64,000 nt of DNA. Origin: Planococcus wigleyi (GTDB lineage Bacteria > Bacillota > Bacilli > Bacillales_A > Planococcaceae). The stretch covers positions 837,855-901,854 of the forward strand of contig NZ_JACSPU010000001.1 of the NCBI RefSeq assembly GCF_014836985.1, given 5' to 3'. A program made the translations under genes and the position numbers. The notes below the pieces were generated by a model. That model was given only the letters and a program-made list of their open reading frames with translations, had not been told where the DNA came from and ran no database searches. The stretch's first letter is position 1. Every line of letters starts with the position of its first letter. Shown one piece after another: positions 44,814-54,034 of this stretch.

Positions 44814-46343
44814 ATGATCAAGAAACTGCAATTGCCCCTTCAAACAATGAATCTCGTGGTCGGTTTTATGGTGTGGGTGATTATATCTTCCCTGATTCCA
44901 TTTATCAGCGAAGATATAACCATAGCTCCAGAAAGACTGGCTATCGTAACGGCTGTGCCGGTTGTTCTGGGCTCAATTCTGCGGATTCCACTTGGCTATT
45001 ACGCCAATGTCTTTGGAGCGCGAATTATTTTTCTAGTAAGTTTTATCCTGCTTTTGTTTCCGGTCTTTTACTTAAGTGAAGCCTCCAGTTTTACAGACCT
45101 CATCATCAGTGGATTATTCCTGGGAATCGGCGGAGCAGTCTTTTCAGTAGGGGTAACCTCGCTTCCGAAATACTATCCGAAGGAGAAACACGGACTCGTC
45201 AACGGAATTTATGGTGCCGGTAACATCGGTACAGCCGTCACTACATTTTCTGCTCCACTGATTGCCACACAGATTGGCTGGTCAAACACTGTCAAGATCT
45301 ACCTGATCCTGTTGCTGATTTTTGCAGCATTGAATTTCTTCTTTGGTGACCGCCATGAACCGAAAGTGAAAACCCCTATTATTGAGCAGATTAAGGGTGT
45401 TTATAAAAATGAAAAACTTTGGTTCTTTTCCTTGTTCTATTTCATCACATTCGGCTCTTTTGTAGCATTTACGATTTATCTGCCCAACTTCCTTGTCAGC
45501 AATTTCGGACTGGAAAAAGTGGACGCGGGCATGCGGACTGCCGGCTTTATCGCACTTGCGACTTTTCTTCGGCCGGTAGGCGGATGGCTTGCCGATAAAC
45601 TGCAGCCTTTGCTGCTGTTGATGGGGACGTTCTTCATCTATACCATCGCTGCGATCGTGTTGGCTTTTTCTCCAACAATCGGAATTTACACAGTCGGTAC
45701 GCTGGCTATTGCAGTAAGTGCGGGTATTGGCAACGGCGTAATCTTTAAACTAGTGCCGTTTTACTTCAATAAGCAGGCCGGTATTGCAAACGGAATCGTA
45801 TCCATGATGGGTGGCCTCGGCGGATTTTTCCCACCGATTATGCTGTCGATTATCTTTTCAGTTACGGGCCAATATTCAATCGGATTCATGCTCCTCTCCC
45901 AAGTAGCATTGGCGAGTCTCGTGCTGGTTGTCTGGATGTACTACCAGGACCGTCTGCAGCTGGCGGCCGAAGTTTTCAAGTCAACCGGACAAGGCATTTT
46001 GGTGACAGACATTTCCGGAAAAATAAAAACGGTGAATCCGGCTTTCACTAAATTGACCGGCTTTGAAGAATCGGATGTCATCGGCCAAAACCCAAACATC
46101 ATGAAATCCGACAGACAGCCAAAAGACTTCTATAAAGAAATGTGGCAGGAAATTGAGCAGAAGGGAATGTGGCAAGGCGAAATTTGGAACCGCCGCAAAA
46201 ATGGCGAGGAGTACCTTCAATGGTTGAATATCAGTGCAGTAAAGGATGATACGGGTGAAGTCGTCCGATATGTCGGTACATTCACTGATATCACTTCTGA
46301 ATACAAGAAAAAAACCGTCACCATTCCAGTGATGACTACATGA
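44814..46343 (+). CDS. narK: NarK-type nitrate/nitrite transporter fused to a C-terminal PAS domain
   Basis: 509 residues from ATG 44814 (AAAGGTGAT site). Residues about 1-380 are a complete NarK/NasA-type major facilitator: RIPLGYYANVFGAR, the nitrate-signature-like GIGGAVFSVGVTSLPKYYP and GAGNIGTAVTTFSAP, and in the second half SAGIGNGVIFKLVPFYF and GIVSMMGGLGGFFPP. Residues about 385-500 are a cytoplasmic PAS/PAC domain: STGQGILVTDISGKI, VNPAFTKLTGFEESDVIGQ, IWNRRKNGEEYLQWLNI, VRYVGTFTDIT. The usual bacterial NarK stops before this. The gene has its own NreC-like promoter, so transport is tied to anaerobic nitrate sensing. What the PAS domain senses is unknown. Confidence 0.93.
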   Translation: MIKKLQLPLQTMNLVVGFMVWVIISSLIPFISEDITIAPERLAIVTAVPVVLGSILRIPLGYYANVFGARIIFLVSFILLLFPVFYLSEASSFTDLIISGLFLGIGGAVFSVGVTSLPKYYPKEKHGLVNGIYGAGNIGTAVTTFSAPLIATQIGWSNTVKIYLILLLIFAALNFFFGDRHEPKVKTPIIEQIKGVYKNEKLWFFSLFYFITFGSFVAFTIYLPNFLVSNFGLEKVDAGMRTAGFIALATFLRPVGGWLADKLQPLLLLMGTFFIYTIAAIVLAFSPTIGIYTVGTLAIAVSAGIGNGVIFKLVPFYFNKQAGIANGIVSMMGGLGGFFPPIMLSIIFSVTGQYSIGFMLLSQVALASLVLVVWMYYQDRLQLAAEVFKSTGQGILVTDISGKIKTVNPAFTKLTGFEESDVIGQNPNIMKSDRQPKDFYKEMWQEIEQKGMWQGEIWNRRKNGEEYLQWLNISAVKDDTGEVVRYVGTFTDITSEYKKKTVTIPVMTT

Positions 46344-46346
46344 ACA

Positions 46347-46370
46347 AGAGACCAAAAAATCTCTTTTATA
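46347..46370 (+). terminator. Weak terminator-like hairpin after narK
   Basis: AAGAGA-CC(A)6-TCTCTT, then TT. The stem is only 6 bp and A/T-rich, so read-through into moaA is likely. Confidence 0.4.
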
Positions 46371-46400
46371 CGAATGAAGTGTTTAAGAAAGGTGGATAAG

Positions 46401-47414
46401 ATGATGGAACCATTGACCGATCAACTGGGGCGTCCAATGAGGGATTTGCGCATTTCTGTTACAGACCGCTGCAACTTCCGGTGTTCTTACTGCATGCCAA
46501 AAGAGGTGTTCGGTGACGACTATGCATTTTTGCCTAAACAGGAATTGCTGACTTTTGAGGAAATCCAAAGGCTTACCAGATTATTTGTGTCGATGGGGGT
46601 TAAAAAAATCCGATTAACGGGCGGAGAACCTTTATTGCGCAGGGGGTTGCCGGAATTGATCAAAATGATCTTTTCAGTTGAAGGAGTAGAAGATGTCGGA
46701 TTGACCACTAATGGCTTGCTGCTTAAACGGCATGGCCAGGCTTTGTACGATGCGGGACTCAGAAGGCTGAACATCAGCCTCGACGCACTGGATCCGGAAT
46801 TATTCGGAAGCTTGAACGGTCGAGGGGTCAGCTCAGAAAATATTTTGGAACAAATAGACTACGCAAAAGCTCTTGGATTTGAAATCAAAGTGAATATGGT
46901 AGTCCAAAAAAATGTCAATGATGCTGAAATCCTTCCTATGGCGGCATATTTCAAGGAACGGGAAATCACATTGCGTTTTATTGAGTTTATGGATGTCGGA
47001 AATGACAATAATTGGAGCTTTGAAAAAGTCGTAACCAAACAGGAAATCCTCCGGAAGCTCGAATCGGTTTATACATTAACGGCTGTCGACGAAGATTATT
47101 TTGGGGAAGTGGCTAAACGGTACCGTTATGAAGGCAGCGAAGCCCAAGTTGGTTTTATTACTTCCGTTTCAGAATCGTTCTGTTCTTCGTGTACAAGGTC
47201 CAGATTATCGTCAGATGGTAAATTCTACACGTGCCTTTTCGCTACGGAAGGATTCGATATCCGCAAACTTCTACGGGATGATTGGGATGATCTACAGCTA
47301 CTTGATGCAATCGGTGCAGTTTGGAGCGGGAGAAGAGATCGTTATTCCGATGAACGGACTGAAGAAAGTGCCAAAAGCCGGAAGAAAATCGGCATGTCTT
47401 ATATAGGCGGTTGA
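46401..47414 (+). CDS. moaA: GTP 3',8-cyclase MoaA (molybdenum cofactor biosynthesis)
   Basis: 337 residues. Radical SAM enzyme for the first step of molybdopterin synthesis, needed for NarG. N-terminal cluster CNFRCSYC, then [19 protein letters not shown], and the C-terminal GTP-binding cluster [18 protein letters not shown], and the protein ends in a Gly-Gly (IGG) pair, as MoaA should. ATG 46401 (or 46404) after AAAGGTGG. It is the only moa gene in the window, placed between narK and a Crp/Fnr regulator. Confidence 0.95.
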   Translation: MMEPLTDQLGRPMRDLRISVTDRCNFRCSYCMPKEVFGDDYAFLPKQELLTFEEIQRLTRLFVSMGVKKIRLTGGEPLLRRGLPELIKMIFSVEGVEDVGLTTNGLLLKRHGQALYDAGLRRLNISLDALDPELFGSLNGRGVSSENILEQIDYAKALGFEIKVNMVVQKNVNDAEILPMAAYFKEREITLRFIEFMDVGNDNNWSFEKVVTKQEILRKLESVYTLTAVDEDYFGEVAKRYRYEGSEAQVGFITSVSESFCSSCTRSRLSSDGKFYTCLFATEGFDIRKLLRDDWDDLQLLDAIGAVWSGRRDRYSDERTEESAKSRKKIGMSYIGG

Positions 47415-47423
47415 TCTTTCGGG

Positions 47424-47450
47424 TATAGTTAAAGGAGAGATTTAACTATA
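47424..47450 (+). promoter_or_regulatory. Perfect inverted repeat presenting a Shine-Dalgarno sequence in its loop
   Basis: TATAGTTAAA (47424-47433), loop GGAGAGA, TTTAACTATA (47441-47450): a 10-bp perfect stem with the purine-rich GGAGAGA in the loop and an ATG directly after the 3' arm. It could be a protein operator or an RNA hairpin controlling translation of the regulator gene. Confidence 0.6.
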
Positions 47451-47473
47451 TGGATCAATACAGGAGGGAAAGT

Positions 47474-48172
47474 ATGGAGAGCAATGGGTTAAAGCAACCA
47501 TCTTCGCCACATGAGCATCTATGTGTATCTATCGTTCCAATTTTTAACCATCTTGAACAAGCCGAACTGAAAGAAGTCGCTGCTACGACCAAAGGGCGAA
47601 AGTTGCCAAAAGGCGAAATTCTCTACAGGGCTGGCGAAAAATCCAATTCCTTGTACATTATCCATAAAGGAAAATTGAAAGTATACCGTTTGACTGAAAG
47701 TGGCAAAGAACAGGTGATCCGGATTTTGCAGCCGGGTGATTTCACAGGAGAACTAGCTCTTTTTACAGACAATGTCCACGATTCTTATGCAGAAGCGATG
47801 GAAGCTACAGAATTGTGTACGATCAGCAGTGGAGACATAAACGACTTGTTTTTGAAATATCCACAAATATCTTTGAAAATCATCAAGGAATTTTCATTGA
47901 GACTGGATCAGGCAGAACATCAAGTGATCAGTTTTACAACAGAAGATACGGAGACGAGAGTTGCGTTGTATTTGATCCAGCAAGCTGAATCCAGCCAAAG
48001 CAAAGAGATCCGATTGCCGATGTCGCGAAAAGATCTTGCTTCTTATCTCGGAACTACGCCGGAAACGATCAGCCGGAAATTGGCCAAGTTTGAAGATGAA
48101 GGATGGATCCAGCAATTCGACCAACGGGCCATCCGGATCGTGGATATGGAAAACTTGTCGCTTTATAAATAG
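47474..48172 (+). CDS. Crp/Fnr family transcription regulator
   Basis: 232 residues. Cyclic-nucleotide-type effector domain (KGEILYRAGEKSNSLYIIHKGKL, GDFTGELALF) and C-terminal winged helix with recognition helix TTPETISRKLAKFE. An N-terminal HEHLCV motif (His13, His15, Cys17) recalls redox- or heme-sensing relatives. The four-cysteine cluster of E. coli-type Fnr and the C-terminal cysteines of B. subtilis Fnr are absent. Two starts have ribosome sites: ATG 47450, right behind the inverted repeat, and ATG 47474, behind AGGAGGGAA; I prefer the second. Likely a regulator of anaerobic genes next door. Confidence 0.9.
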   Translation: MESNGLKQPSSPHEHLCVSIVPIFNHLEQAELKEVAATTKGRKLPKGEILYRAGEKSNSLYIIHKGKLKVYRLTESGKEQVIRILQPGDFTGELALFTDNVHDSYAEAMEATELCTISSGDINDLFLKYPQISLKIIKEFSLRLDQAEHQVISFTTEDTETRVALYLIQQAESSQSKEIRLPMSRKDLASYLGTTPETISRKLAKFEDEGWIQQFDQRAIRIVDMENLSLYK

Positions 48173-48173
48173 A

Positions 48174-48227
48174 AAACCAGCAGCAATCCCGTCGGTTAAC
48201 AACGGATTGCTGCTGGTTTTTTTGTTA
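48174..48227. terminator. Bidirectional terminator
   Basis: AAACCAGCAGCAATCC / GGATTGCTGCTGGTTT with loop of about 13 bases, and T run on the plus side. Shared by the convergent crp/fnr and aldo/keto reductase genes. Confidence 0.9.
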
Positions 48228-48235
48228 GGTTTAGC

Positions 48236-49138
48236 TTATTCTCGATGATCCTGATAGAGATCTTGGCGAGTCAGTGTTTTAGCCTCTGTGATTTGCTCGG
48301 TGGAAACCGGTGTTTTGTATGCTTGGATAGTCGTTTTGAGCTGATCGGCTGAACTGGCTCCAGCGACGACAGAACTGACCGTGTCGTGCTGCAATACGCT
48401 CTGTAATGCCAAGGCATGCAGGTTGTCATGGACTGCCGATAATTTCTGAAGAGTGGTTTTCAATTCCTCTGCCGCATACCCCATATAGCTGCCCATTTTT
48501 TCTGCACGCTGAAGTCCTTCACCAGTCAATAGACCTTTCGCAAGCGACCCGCGTGTAACGACTGATTTTCCAGCTTGTCCAATGCTGTCGAGAAGTTCTT
48601 CCGGCCGGCGGTCCAGTAGGCTGTATTGCATCATGATTGAAGAAATATTACTTTTTTCGAGAAAGCGTTTGATGACGTTAGGCCGGATGGAGGAAATGCC
48701 ATACGCACGAATGAGCCCTTCTTCTTTTAATTCTTCAAAAGCCTCAATGGTTTCTTCGGAATCATCCGTGATCATGCCGCCATGCAATTGATACAAGTCG
48801 ATGTAATCTGTCTGCAGGCGTTTTAAACTCGCGTGAATCTGTTCTTTGATATACGCTTTTGTCGGATTCCACTTGACCTCATCAGAATGCGTATTCCATT
48901 GGTTGCCCACTTTAGTGGCTAGGACAATATCTTTTCGGTGGCGCTTTAAAGACTGCCCAACTACCTCCTCATTGATGCCTTTGTTATACAAATCCGCCGT
49001 GTCGAAATAATTGATGCCATGGGCAATTGCGGCATCTACAATGATGCCTGCTTCTTTTTTTTCTGTTGGCAGGGACATGCAGCCCATGCCGATTTCACTT
49101 ACCTCAATTCCGCTATTTCCCAAAAAACGTTTCTTCAT
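48236..49138 (-). CDS. Aldo/keto reductase
   Basis: 300 residues, TIM-barrel NADPH-dependent reductase. Catalytic Tyr in INYFDTADLYNKG with the preceding Asp, Lys in VLATKVGNQW, and His in LYQLHGG. Substrate not clear; related to YdhF/YccK-type general reductases. Divergent from nudF with 79 nt between starts, where both promoters must lie. Confidence 0.92.
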   Translation of the reverse strand: MKKRFLGNSGIEVSEIGMGCMSLPTEKKEAGIIVDAAIAHGINYFDTADLYNKGINEEVVGQSLKRHRKDIVLATKVGNQWNTHSDEVKWNPTKAYIKEQIHASLKRLQTDYIDLYQLHGGMITDDSEETIEAFEELKEEGLIRAYGISSIRPNVIKRFLEKSNISSIMMQYSLLDRRPEELLDSIGQAGKSVVTRGSLAKGLLTGEGLQRAEKMGSYMGYAAEELKTTLQKLSAVHDNLHALALQSVLQHDTVSSVVAGASSADQLKTTIQAYKTPVSTEQITEAKTLTRQDLYQDHRE

Positions 49139-49217
49139 TTCTGCACCTCATTTAGTCTGTCGTATCTTATATGGTATACTTTTCCTCAGAGAAACAACAA
49201 ATGAAAAGAGGATTCCA

Positions 49218-49769
49218 ATGAAAAAGTTTGAAGAAAAGACGATCTCTTCCAATCGTATATATGAAGGGAAAATTATTAACTTGAAAGTTGACGATGTGTC
49301 TCTTCCGAATGGCCATACGTCAAAACGTGAATTGATTGAGCATCCTGGAGCGGTCGCAATCATCGTTATTACGCCCGAAAACAAAATTGTTTTGGTGGAA
49401 CAATACCGTAAAGCGCTTGAACGGTCCTTGGTGGAAATTCCTGCAGGAAAGCTGGAGCCGGGAGAGGCACCTGAATATACGGCAATGCGTGAATTGGAAG
49501 AAGAAACAGGGTACACAGCAGAGAAATTGGTTAAAATACAAACTTTTGCCACATCTCCCGGATTTGCGGACGAAGTGGTTCATTTGTTTGCGGCAGAAGG
49601 TTTAAGCAAAGCAACAAACGGCGCTGTGTTGGACGACGATGAATTTGTGGAATTAATGGAAGTAACGATTGAAGAAGCAGAACAAATGGTTTTGGACGAA
49701 CGAATTTATGATGCCAAAACAGCATTTGCGATACTGTGGGCAAAGCAACGATTATCAATTGAGAATTGA
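49218..49769 (+). CDS. nudF: ADP-ribose pyrophosphatase (Nudix)
   Basis: 183 residues. The Nudix box is present as G-x5-E-x7-RELEEETG (from GKLEPGEAPEYTAMRELEEE). It hydrolyses ADP-ribose to AMP and ribose 5-phosphate, clearing a toxic NAD breakdown product. ATG 49218 after AAGAGGA; the frame opens much earlier in non-coding DNA. Followed by fur as in B. subtilis. Confidence 0.95.
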   Translation: MKKFEEKTISSNRIYEGKIINLKVDDVSLPNGHTSKRELIEHPGAVAIIVITPENKIVLVEQYRKALERSLVEIPAGKLEPGEAPEYTAMRELEEETGYTAEKLVKIQTFATSPGFADEVVHLFAAEGLSKATNGAVLDDDEFVELMEVTIEEAEQMVLDERIYDAKTAFAILWAKQRLSIEN

Positions 49770-49817
49770 AACAATTATCACTTTGTAACGATTCTAATTA
49801 AACCACAGATAGTATGG

Positions 49818-49847
49818 TTGTAATTGAGAACTCCCTTTTGATATAAT
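49818..49847 (+). promoter_or_regulatory. Promoter of fur
   Basis: TTGTAA (49818-49823), 18-base spacer, TATAAT (49842-49847). The start is 27 nt downstream. Confidence 0.6.
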
Positions 49848-49873
49848 AGAGGCAGTTTAAGGGAGGGCGTCGC

Positions 49874-50335
49874 ATGGAAACCAGAATCGATCGGATTAAA
49901 AAGCAATTACACGCTGCGAGTTACAAATTGACGCCACAGCGTGAAGCGACAGTTCGAGTTTTGCTAGACCATGAAGAAGACCATCTGAGTGCTGAAGACG
50001 TCTATCTTTTAGTGAAAGACATTGCACCGGAGATTGGATTGGCAACTGTTTACCGAACGTTGGAGCTTTTAACGGAATTAAAAATTGTCGACAAAATAAA
50101 TTTTGGTGACGGCGTGTCGCGTTATGATTTGCGTCAGGAAGGCGCAGCACATTTCCATCATCACCTTGTCTGCTTGGAATGTGGAGCAGTCGATGAAATA
50201 CAGGAAGATCTATTGGAAGATGTCGAGAATATAGTAGAGAAACGCTGGAATTTTCAAATTAAAGACCACCGTCTTACTTTTCATGGCATCTGCTGGCGCT
50301 GCAATGACAGCAATTCTCAAAATCCATCAGAATAA
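49874..50335 (+). CDS. fur: Ferric uptake regulator Fur
   Basis: 153 residues. N-terminal winged helix (LTPQREATVRVLLDHEEDHLSAEDVYLLVK), zinc/iron residues in HFHHHLVCLECGAVDEI and the second CxxC near the end (GICWRCND). Represses iron uptake genes with Fe2+. PerR and Zur are also in this family, but the position between nudF and xerD matches B. subtilis Fur. GGGAGG before the ATG. Confidence 0.94.
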   Translation: METRIDRIKKQLHAASYKLTPQREATVRVLLDHEEDHLSAEDVYLLVKDIAPEIGLATVYRTLELLTELKIVDKINFGDGVSRYDLRQEGAAHFHHHLVCLECGAVDEIQEDLLEDVENIVEKRWNFQIKDHRLTFHGICWRCNDSNSQNPSE

Positions 50336-50344
50336 CTGATGCCA

Positions 50345-50375
50345 AAAGGACGGCCCATACTGGCCGTCCTTTTTG
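50345..50375 (+). terminator. Terminator of fur
   Basis: AAAGGACGGCC / GGCCGTCCTTT, loop CATACT, then TTTTG. Confidence 0.92.
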
Positions 50376-50447
50376 AATGGGAAAACTGTCAGATGTTTAC
50401 GAAGACTAGGATTTACTTACCGGGCAATAGATAAAGGAGGCAGACAG

Positions 50448-51350
50448 ATGAACTTTGGCAAAGATGCACTCGACGATTATGTGCATTTTCTCCGTGTTGA
50501 AAGACAGCTTGCCGACAACACATTATCGTCTTACGAACGCGATTTGAAAGCTTATTTACAGTATTTAAAAGAAGTGGAGCAGCTGGAATCCTTGAGCAGG
50601 GTCGAACGGGTACATATCTTAAATCATTTGCTCCATTTGAAAGAATCGACCAAAACTCCGCGGACAGTCGCACGCCATATATCTTCCATTCGGTCATTCC
50701 ATCAATTTCTGATTCGGGAACGGATCGTTGAAACGGATCCGACCGTCCATCTTGAGATGCCTCAAATGGATAAAAAGCTGCCGAACATCCTGTCAATTGA
50801 AGAAGTGGACGCTTTAATTCAGGCGCCCGCCACCAACAAAGCAAATGGGTTGCGGGATCAGGCAATGCTGGAATTATTATATGCCAGTGGAATGCGTGTC
50901 AGTGAATGCATCAATTTGGATATAGAAGACATCCATCTAACAATGGGATTTGTCCGATGTACTGGTAAAGGCGGAAAAGAACGAATCATTCCCTTAGGCA
51001 AATCCGCATTGAAATCATGCCAGACATATTTAGAGGTGGGACGCATGGAGTTGCTTAAGAGTGGAGAAAAAACAGACGCCATGTTCATCAATCAACGCGG
51101 CAAACGGCTGACGCGCCAAGGCTTCTGGAAACTGCTGAAGCAGCATGCCCAAAAAGCGGGAATCCAAAAAGAATTGACGCCGCATACGCTGCGCCATTCT
51201 TTTGCGACGCATTTATTGGAAAACGGAGCAGACATTCGTGCCGTCCAAGAAATGCTTGGACATGCAGATATCTCGACTACACAAATTTATACACACGTCA
51301 GCAAAACCCGTTTAAAGGATGTCTATTCTCAATTTCATCCTCGTGCTTAA
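50448..51350 (+). CDS. xerD: Site-specific tyrosine recombinase XerD
   Basis: 300 residues. N-terminal core-binding domain and C-terminal catalytic domain with Arg in ASGMRVSE, Lys in TGKGGKERIIP, HTLRHSFATHL (His-x-x-Arg), His in LGHADIS and the Tyr in TTQIYTHV. Resolves chromosome dimers at dif with XerC (CodV). ATG 50448 follows AAAGGAGG. deoB follows 67 nt later, likely with its own start. Confidence 0.96.
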   Translation: MNFGKDALDDYVHFLRVERQLADNTLSSYERDLKAYLQYLKEVEQLESLSRVERVHILNHLLHLKESTKTPRTVARHISSIRSFHQFLIRERIVETDPTVHLEMPQMDKKLPNILSIEEVDALIQAPATNKANGLRDQAMLELLYASGMRVSECINLDIEDIHLTMGFVRCTGKGGKERIIPLGKSALKSCQTYLEVGRMELLKSGEKTDAMFINQRGKRLTRQGFWKLLKQHAQKAGIQKELTPHTLRHSFATHLLENGADIRAVQEMLGHADISTTQIYTHVSKTRLKDVYSQFHPRA

Positions 51351-51417
51351 AAGAGGTCTGACTTCCGACGAGAGACGGATGTGTGGTAAAATTAAATGAA
51401 AATAAGGAGGAACATAT

Positions 51418-52605
51418 ATGACAATCAAACCATTTAAACGCGTTCATTTAGTAGTGCTGGATTCAGTGGGCATCGGCGAAGCGCCAGACGCTGAAGCTTT
51501 TGGAGATACAGGTTCAGATACATTAGGCCATATTGCGGAAGCGGTAGGCGGACTTAATATGCCGAACATGGAGAAGCTGGGTCTTGCAAACATCGTTCCA
51601 GTGAAAGGGCTTGCATCTTCGGACTCACCGGCAGCTTATTATGGTAAATTGCAGGAAGCTTCTGTCGGCAAAGATACCATGACTGGCCACTGGGAGATCA
51701 TGGGTTTGAACATTGATACACCTTTTAAAGTATATCCGGATGGTTTTCCTGAAGAATTGATCCAACAACTGGAAGAAAAAACAGGCCGGAAAGTTCTCGG
51801 CAACAAGCCGGCGAGCGGAACCGAAATACTGGACGAGCTTGGCCAACAGCATATGGAAACAGGCGCAATCATTGTTTATACATCTGCTGATCCGGTCTTA
51901 CAGATTGCAGCTCATGAAGAAATCATTCCACTCGAAGAGCTTTATCGCATCTGTGAAATTGCACGCGAACTGACGTTGGAACCTGAATACCTGGTTGGCC
52001 GCGTCATTGCACGCCCATTCTTGGGACAGCCTGGAGCTTTCAAACGGACATCGAATCGTCATGACTATGCGTTGGCGCCTTTTGAACGCACTGTAATGAA
52101 CGAATTGAAAGATGGCGGCAAAGACGTGATCGCTATCGGAAAAATAGATGATATTTATAACGGAGCAGGCGTCACGAAAGCTTTGCGTACGAAAGACAAT
52201 ATGGACGGCATGGATAAACTTGTGCAAGTCGTAGGTGAAGAATTTAATGGATTGAGCTTCCTGAACTTAGTAGATTTCGATGCGCTTTACGGCCATCGCA
52301 GAGATCCGCAAGGTTATGGCGATGCGCTTGAGGCATTTGATGCCCGCTTACCGGAAGTGCTGGAAAAAATGCAGCAGGACGACTTATTGATTATTACAGC
52401 CGACCACGGCAACGATCCAACCTTCCCAGGGACAGATCATACGCGTGAATATGTTCCGTTATTGGCTTATTCTCCGCGCTTCACAGGCGGCGAACAGCTG
52501 GAAACCGGCAAAACATTTTCGGATATCGGCGCGACGATCGCTGAAAACTTTTCAGTGGCAATGCCGAAATTCGGCAAAAGCTTTTTGGCCCGGTTAAACG
52601 GATAG
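51418..52605 (+). CDS. deoB: Phosphopentomutase
   Basis: 395 residues, alkaline-phosphatase-fold mutase that interconverts (deoxy)ribose 1- and 5-phosphate. Metal sites are visible: [13 protein letters not shown] near the N terminus, [21 protein letters not shown] at the C terminus (two blocks); the phospho-acceptor Thr is in [17 protein letters not shown] before the ATG. Upstream of pdp, a nucleoside salvage pair. Confidence 0.96.
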   Translation: MTIKPFKRVHLVVLDSVGIGEAPDAEAFGDTGSDTLGHIAEAVGGLNMPNMEKLGLANIVPVKGLASSDSPAAYYGKLQEASVGKDTMTGHWEIMGLNIDTPFKVYPDGFPEELIQQLEEKTGRKVLGNKPASGTEILDELGQQHMETGAIIVYTSADPVLQIAAHEEIIPLEELYRICEIARELTLEPEYLVGRVIARPFLGQPGAFKRTSNRHDYALAPFERTVMNELKDGGKDVIAIGKIDDIYNGAGVTKALRTKDNMDGMDKLVQVVGEEFNGLSFLNLVDFDALYGHRRDPQGYGDALEAFDARLPEVLEKMQQDDLLIITADHGNDPTFPGTDHTREYVPLLAYSPRFTGGEQLETGKTFSDIGATIAENFSVAMPKFGKSFLARLNG

Positions 52606-52661
52606 TCCAATAAACGTTGATTCACCTGATTTAAAACAAAACCAAGAAGGTGGTAAAATTC

Positions 52662-53966
52662 ATGAGAATGGTAGATTTGATTGAAAAGAAAAGAGACGGC
52701 CACGAGCTGTCGACTGAAGAAATTAAGTTCGTTATCACGGGCTATACAAGTGGCGACATCGCAGATTATCAAATGAGTGCTTTTCTGATGGCTGTTTATT
52801 TCCAAAACATGACTGAGCGCGAACGGGCTGACCTGACATTGGCGATGGCTGAATCAGGCGACCAGATCGATCTTTCTGCAATTGACGGAATCAAAGTCGA
52901 CAAGCATTCCACGGGCGGTGTCGGCGATACAACGACTCTTGTTCTGGGTCCATTAGTGGCAGCTTGCGGCGTTCCTGTTGCAAAAATGAGCGGACGCGGC
53001 CTTGGCCATACCGGCGGTACAATCGATAAATTAGAGGCGATTGATGGATTCCACGTTGAATTGTCAACAGAGGATTTCATCAAACAAGTGAACGACCATA
53101 AATTGGCGGTTATCGGACAAAGCGGCAACTTGACTCCTGCCGATAAAAAAATGTATGCATTGCGTGATGTAACTGGAACTGTCAACAGCATCCCGTTGAT
53201 TGCGAGCTCCATCATGAGCAAAAAAATCGCTGCAGGAGCCGACGCCATTGTCTTGGACGTGAAAACAGGTGAAGGAGCGTTTATGAAGACGCCTGAAGAT
53301 GCTAAGGAATTGGCTCATGCCATGGTCGGAATCGGCAACGCGACCGGCAGAAAAACAATGGCCATCATTTCTGATATGAGCCAACCGCTTGGCTTTGCAA
53401 TCGGCAACGCTTTGGAAGTCAAAGAAGCAATTGAAACCCTGCAAGGAAAAGGTCCGGAAGATTTGACGGAATTATGCATGGTCCTCGGCAGTCAGATGGT
53501 TGTAGTCGGCGGAAAAGCGGAAACTTTGGAGGAAGCCCGCACCATGTTGGAACAAGTGATTGAAAATGGACAAGCGTTGGAAGTTTTCAAGCAGTTTATA
53601 AAAGACCAAGGCGGAAATCCAGCAGTAGTGGATGATGTCACATTATTGCCACAAGCTGAATTCGTTACAGAAGTTCATTCTAAAGAAGAAGGTTACATTT
53701 CCTTCATGGAAGCGGATGAAATCGGTACAGCAGCTATGGTGCTGGGTGCAGGCAGAGCAACAAAAGAATCAGAAATCGATTTGGCTGTCGGCATCGTCCT
53801 CCACAAGAAAGTGGGAGACTTCGTTAAGGCCGGAGAATCGATTGCAACTATTTATTCCAATGCAAAAGAAGTCGCAGAATGTTCTAAAATGATATATAAT
53901 AGTATCGAATATACAAGTGAACCGGTTGATAAAATCAAGCTGATCTCAGCTTTGATCACCGATTGA
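52662..53966 (+). CDS. pdp: Pyrimidine-nucleoside phosphorylase
   Basis: 434 residues. Phosphorolyses uridine and thymidine, feeding ribose 1-phosphates to DeoB. Signature [18 protein letters not shown] is complete, with [16 protein letters not shown] and [18 protein letters not shown] 52662 after AAGGTGG (frame opens at 52650). In B. subtilis drm is followed by a purine nucleoside phosphorylase instead; here the pyrimidine enzyme takes that place. Confidence 0.96.
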   Translation: MRMVDLIEKKRDGHELSTEEIKFVITGYTSGDIADYQMSAFLMAVYFQNMTERERADLTLAMAESGDQIDLSAIDGIKVDKHSTGGVGDTTTLVLGPLVAACGVPVAKMSGRGLGHTGGTIDKLEAIDGFHVELSTEDFIKQVNDHKLAVIGQSGNLTPADKKMYALRDVTGTVNSIPLIASSIMSKKIAAGADAIVLDVKTGEGAFMKTPEDAKELAHAMVGIGNATGRKTMAIISDMSQPLGFAIGNALEVKEAIETLQGKGPEDLTELCMVLGSQMVVVGGKAETLEEARTMLEQVIENGQALEVFKQFIKDQGGNPAVVDDVTLLPQAEFVTEVHSKEEGYISFMEADEIGTAAMVLGAGRATKESEIDLAVGIVLHKKVGDFVKAGESIATIYSNAKEVAECSKMIYNSIEYTSEPVDKIKLISALITD

Positions 53967-53967
53967 C

Positions 53968-54003
53968 AAAAATCTTGCTGGGTAGTTGCTCAGCAAGATT
54001 TTT
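53968..54003 (+). terminator. Terminator of deoB-pdp
   Basis: AAAATCTTGCTG / CAGCAAGATTTT, 10-base loop, then TTC. It starts right after the pdp stop. Confidence 0.88.
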
Positions 54004-54034
54004 CGCATATAGACATAATCAGGAGGGGCTTTTA

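Noticed and set aside
44771-45079. 102-codon plus-strand frame starting with an AGGGAA site just before narK
   Set aside because: Most of it overlaps the conserved first helices of the transporter in another frame. A regulatory upstream frame cannot be excluded but nothing supports it.
49755-49790. Possible Fur/PerR box upstream of fur (two ATTATCA half-sites)
   Set aside because: Only half-matches to the 7-1-7 Fur consensus; the region is simply A/T-rich.
53968-54034. Lysine riboswitch or T-box before lysA
   Set aside because: The gap of under 70 nt holds only the pdp terminator and the ribosome site, too short for either element.
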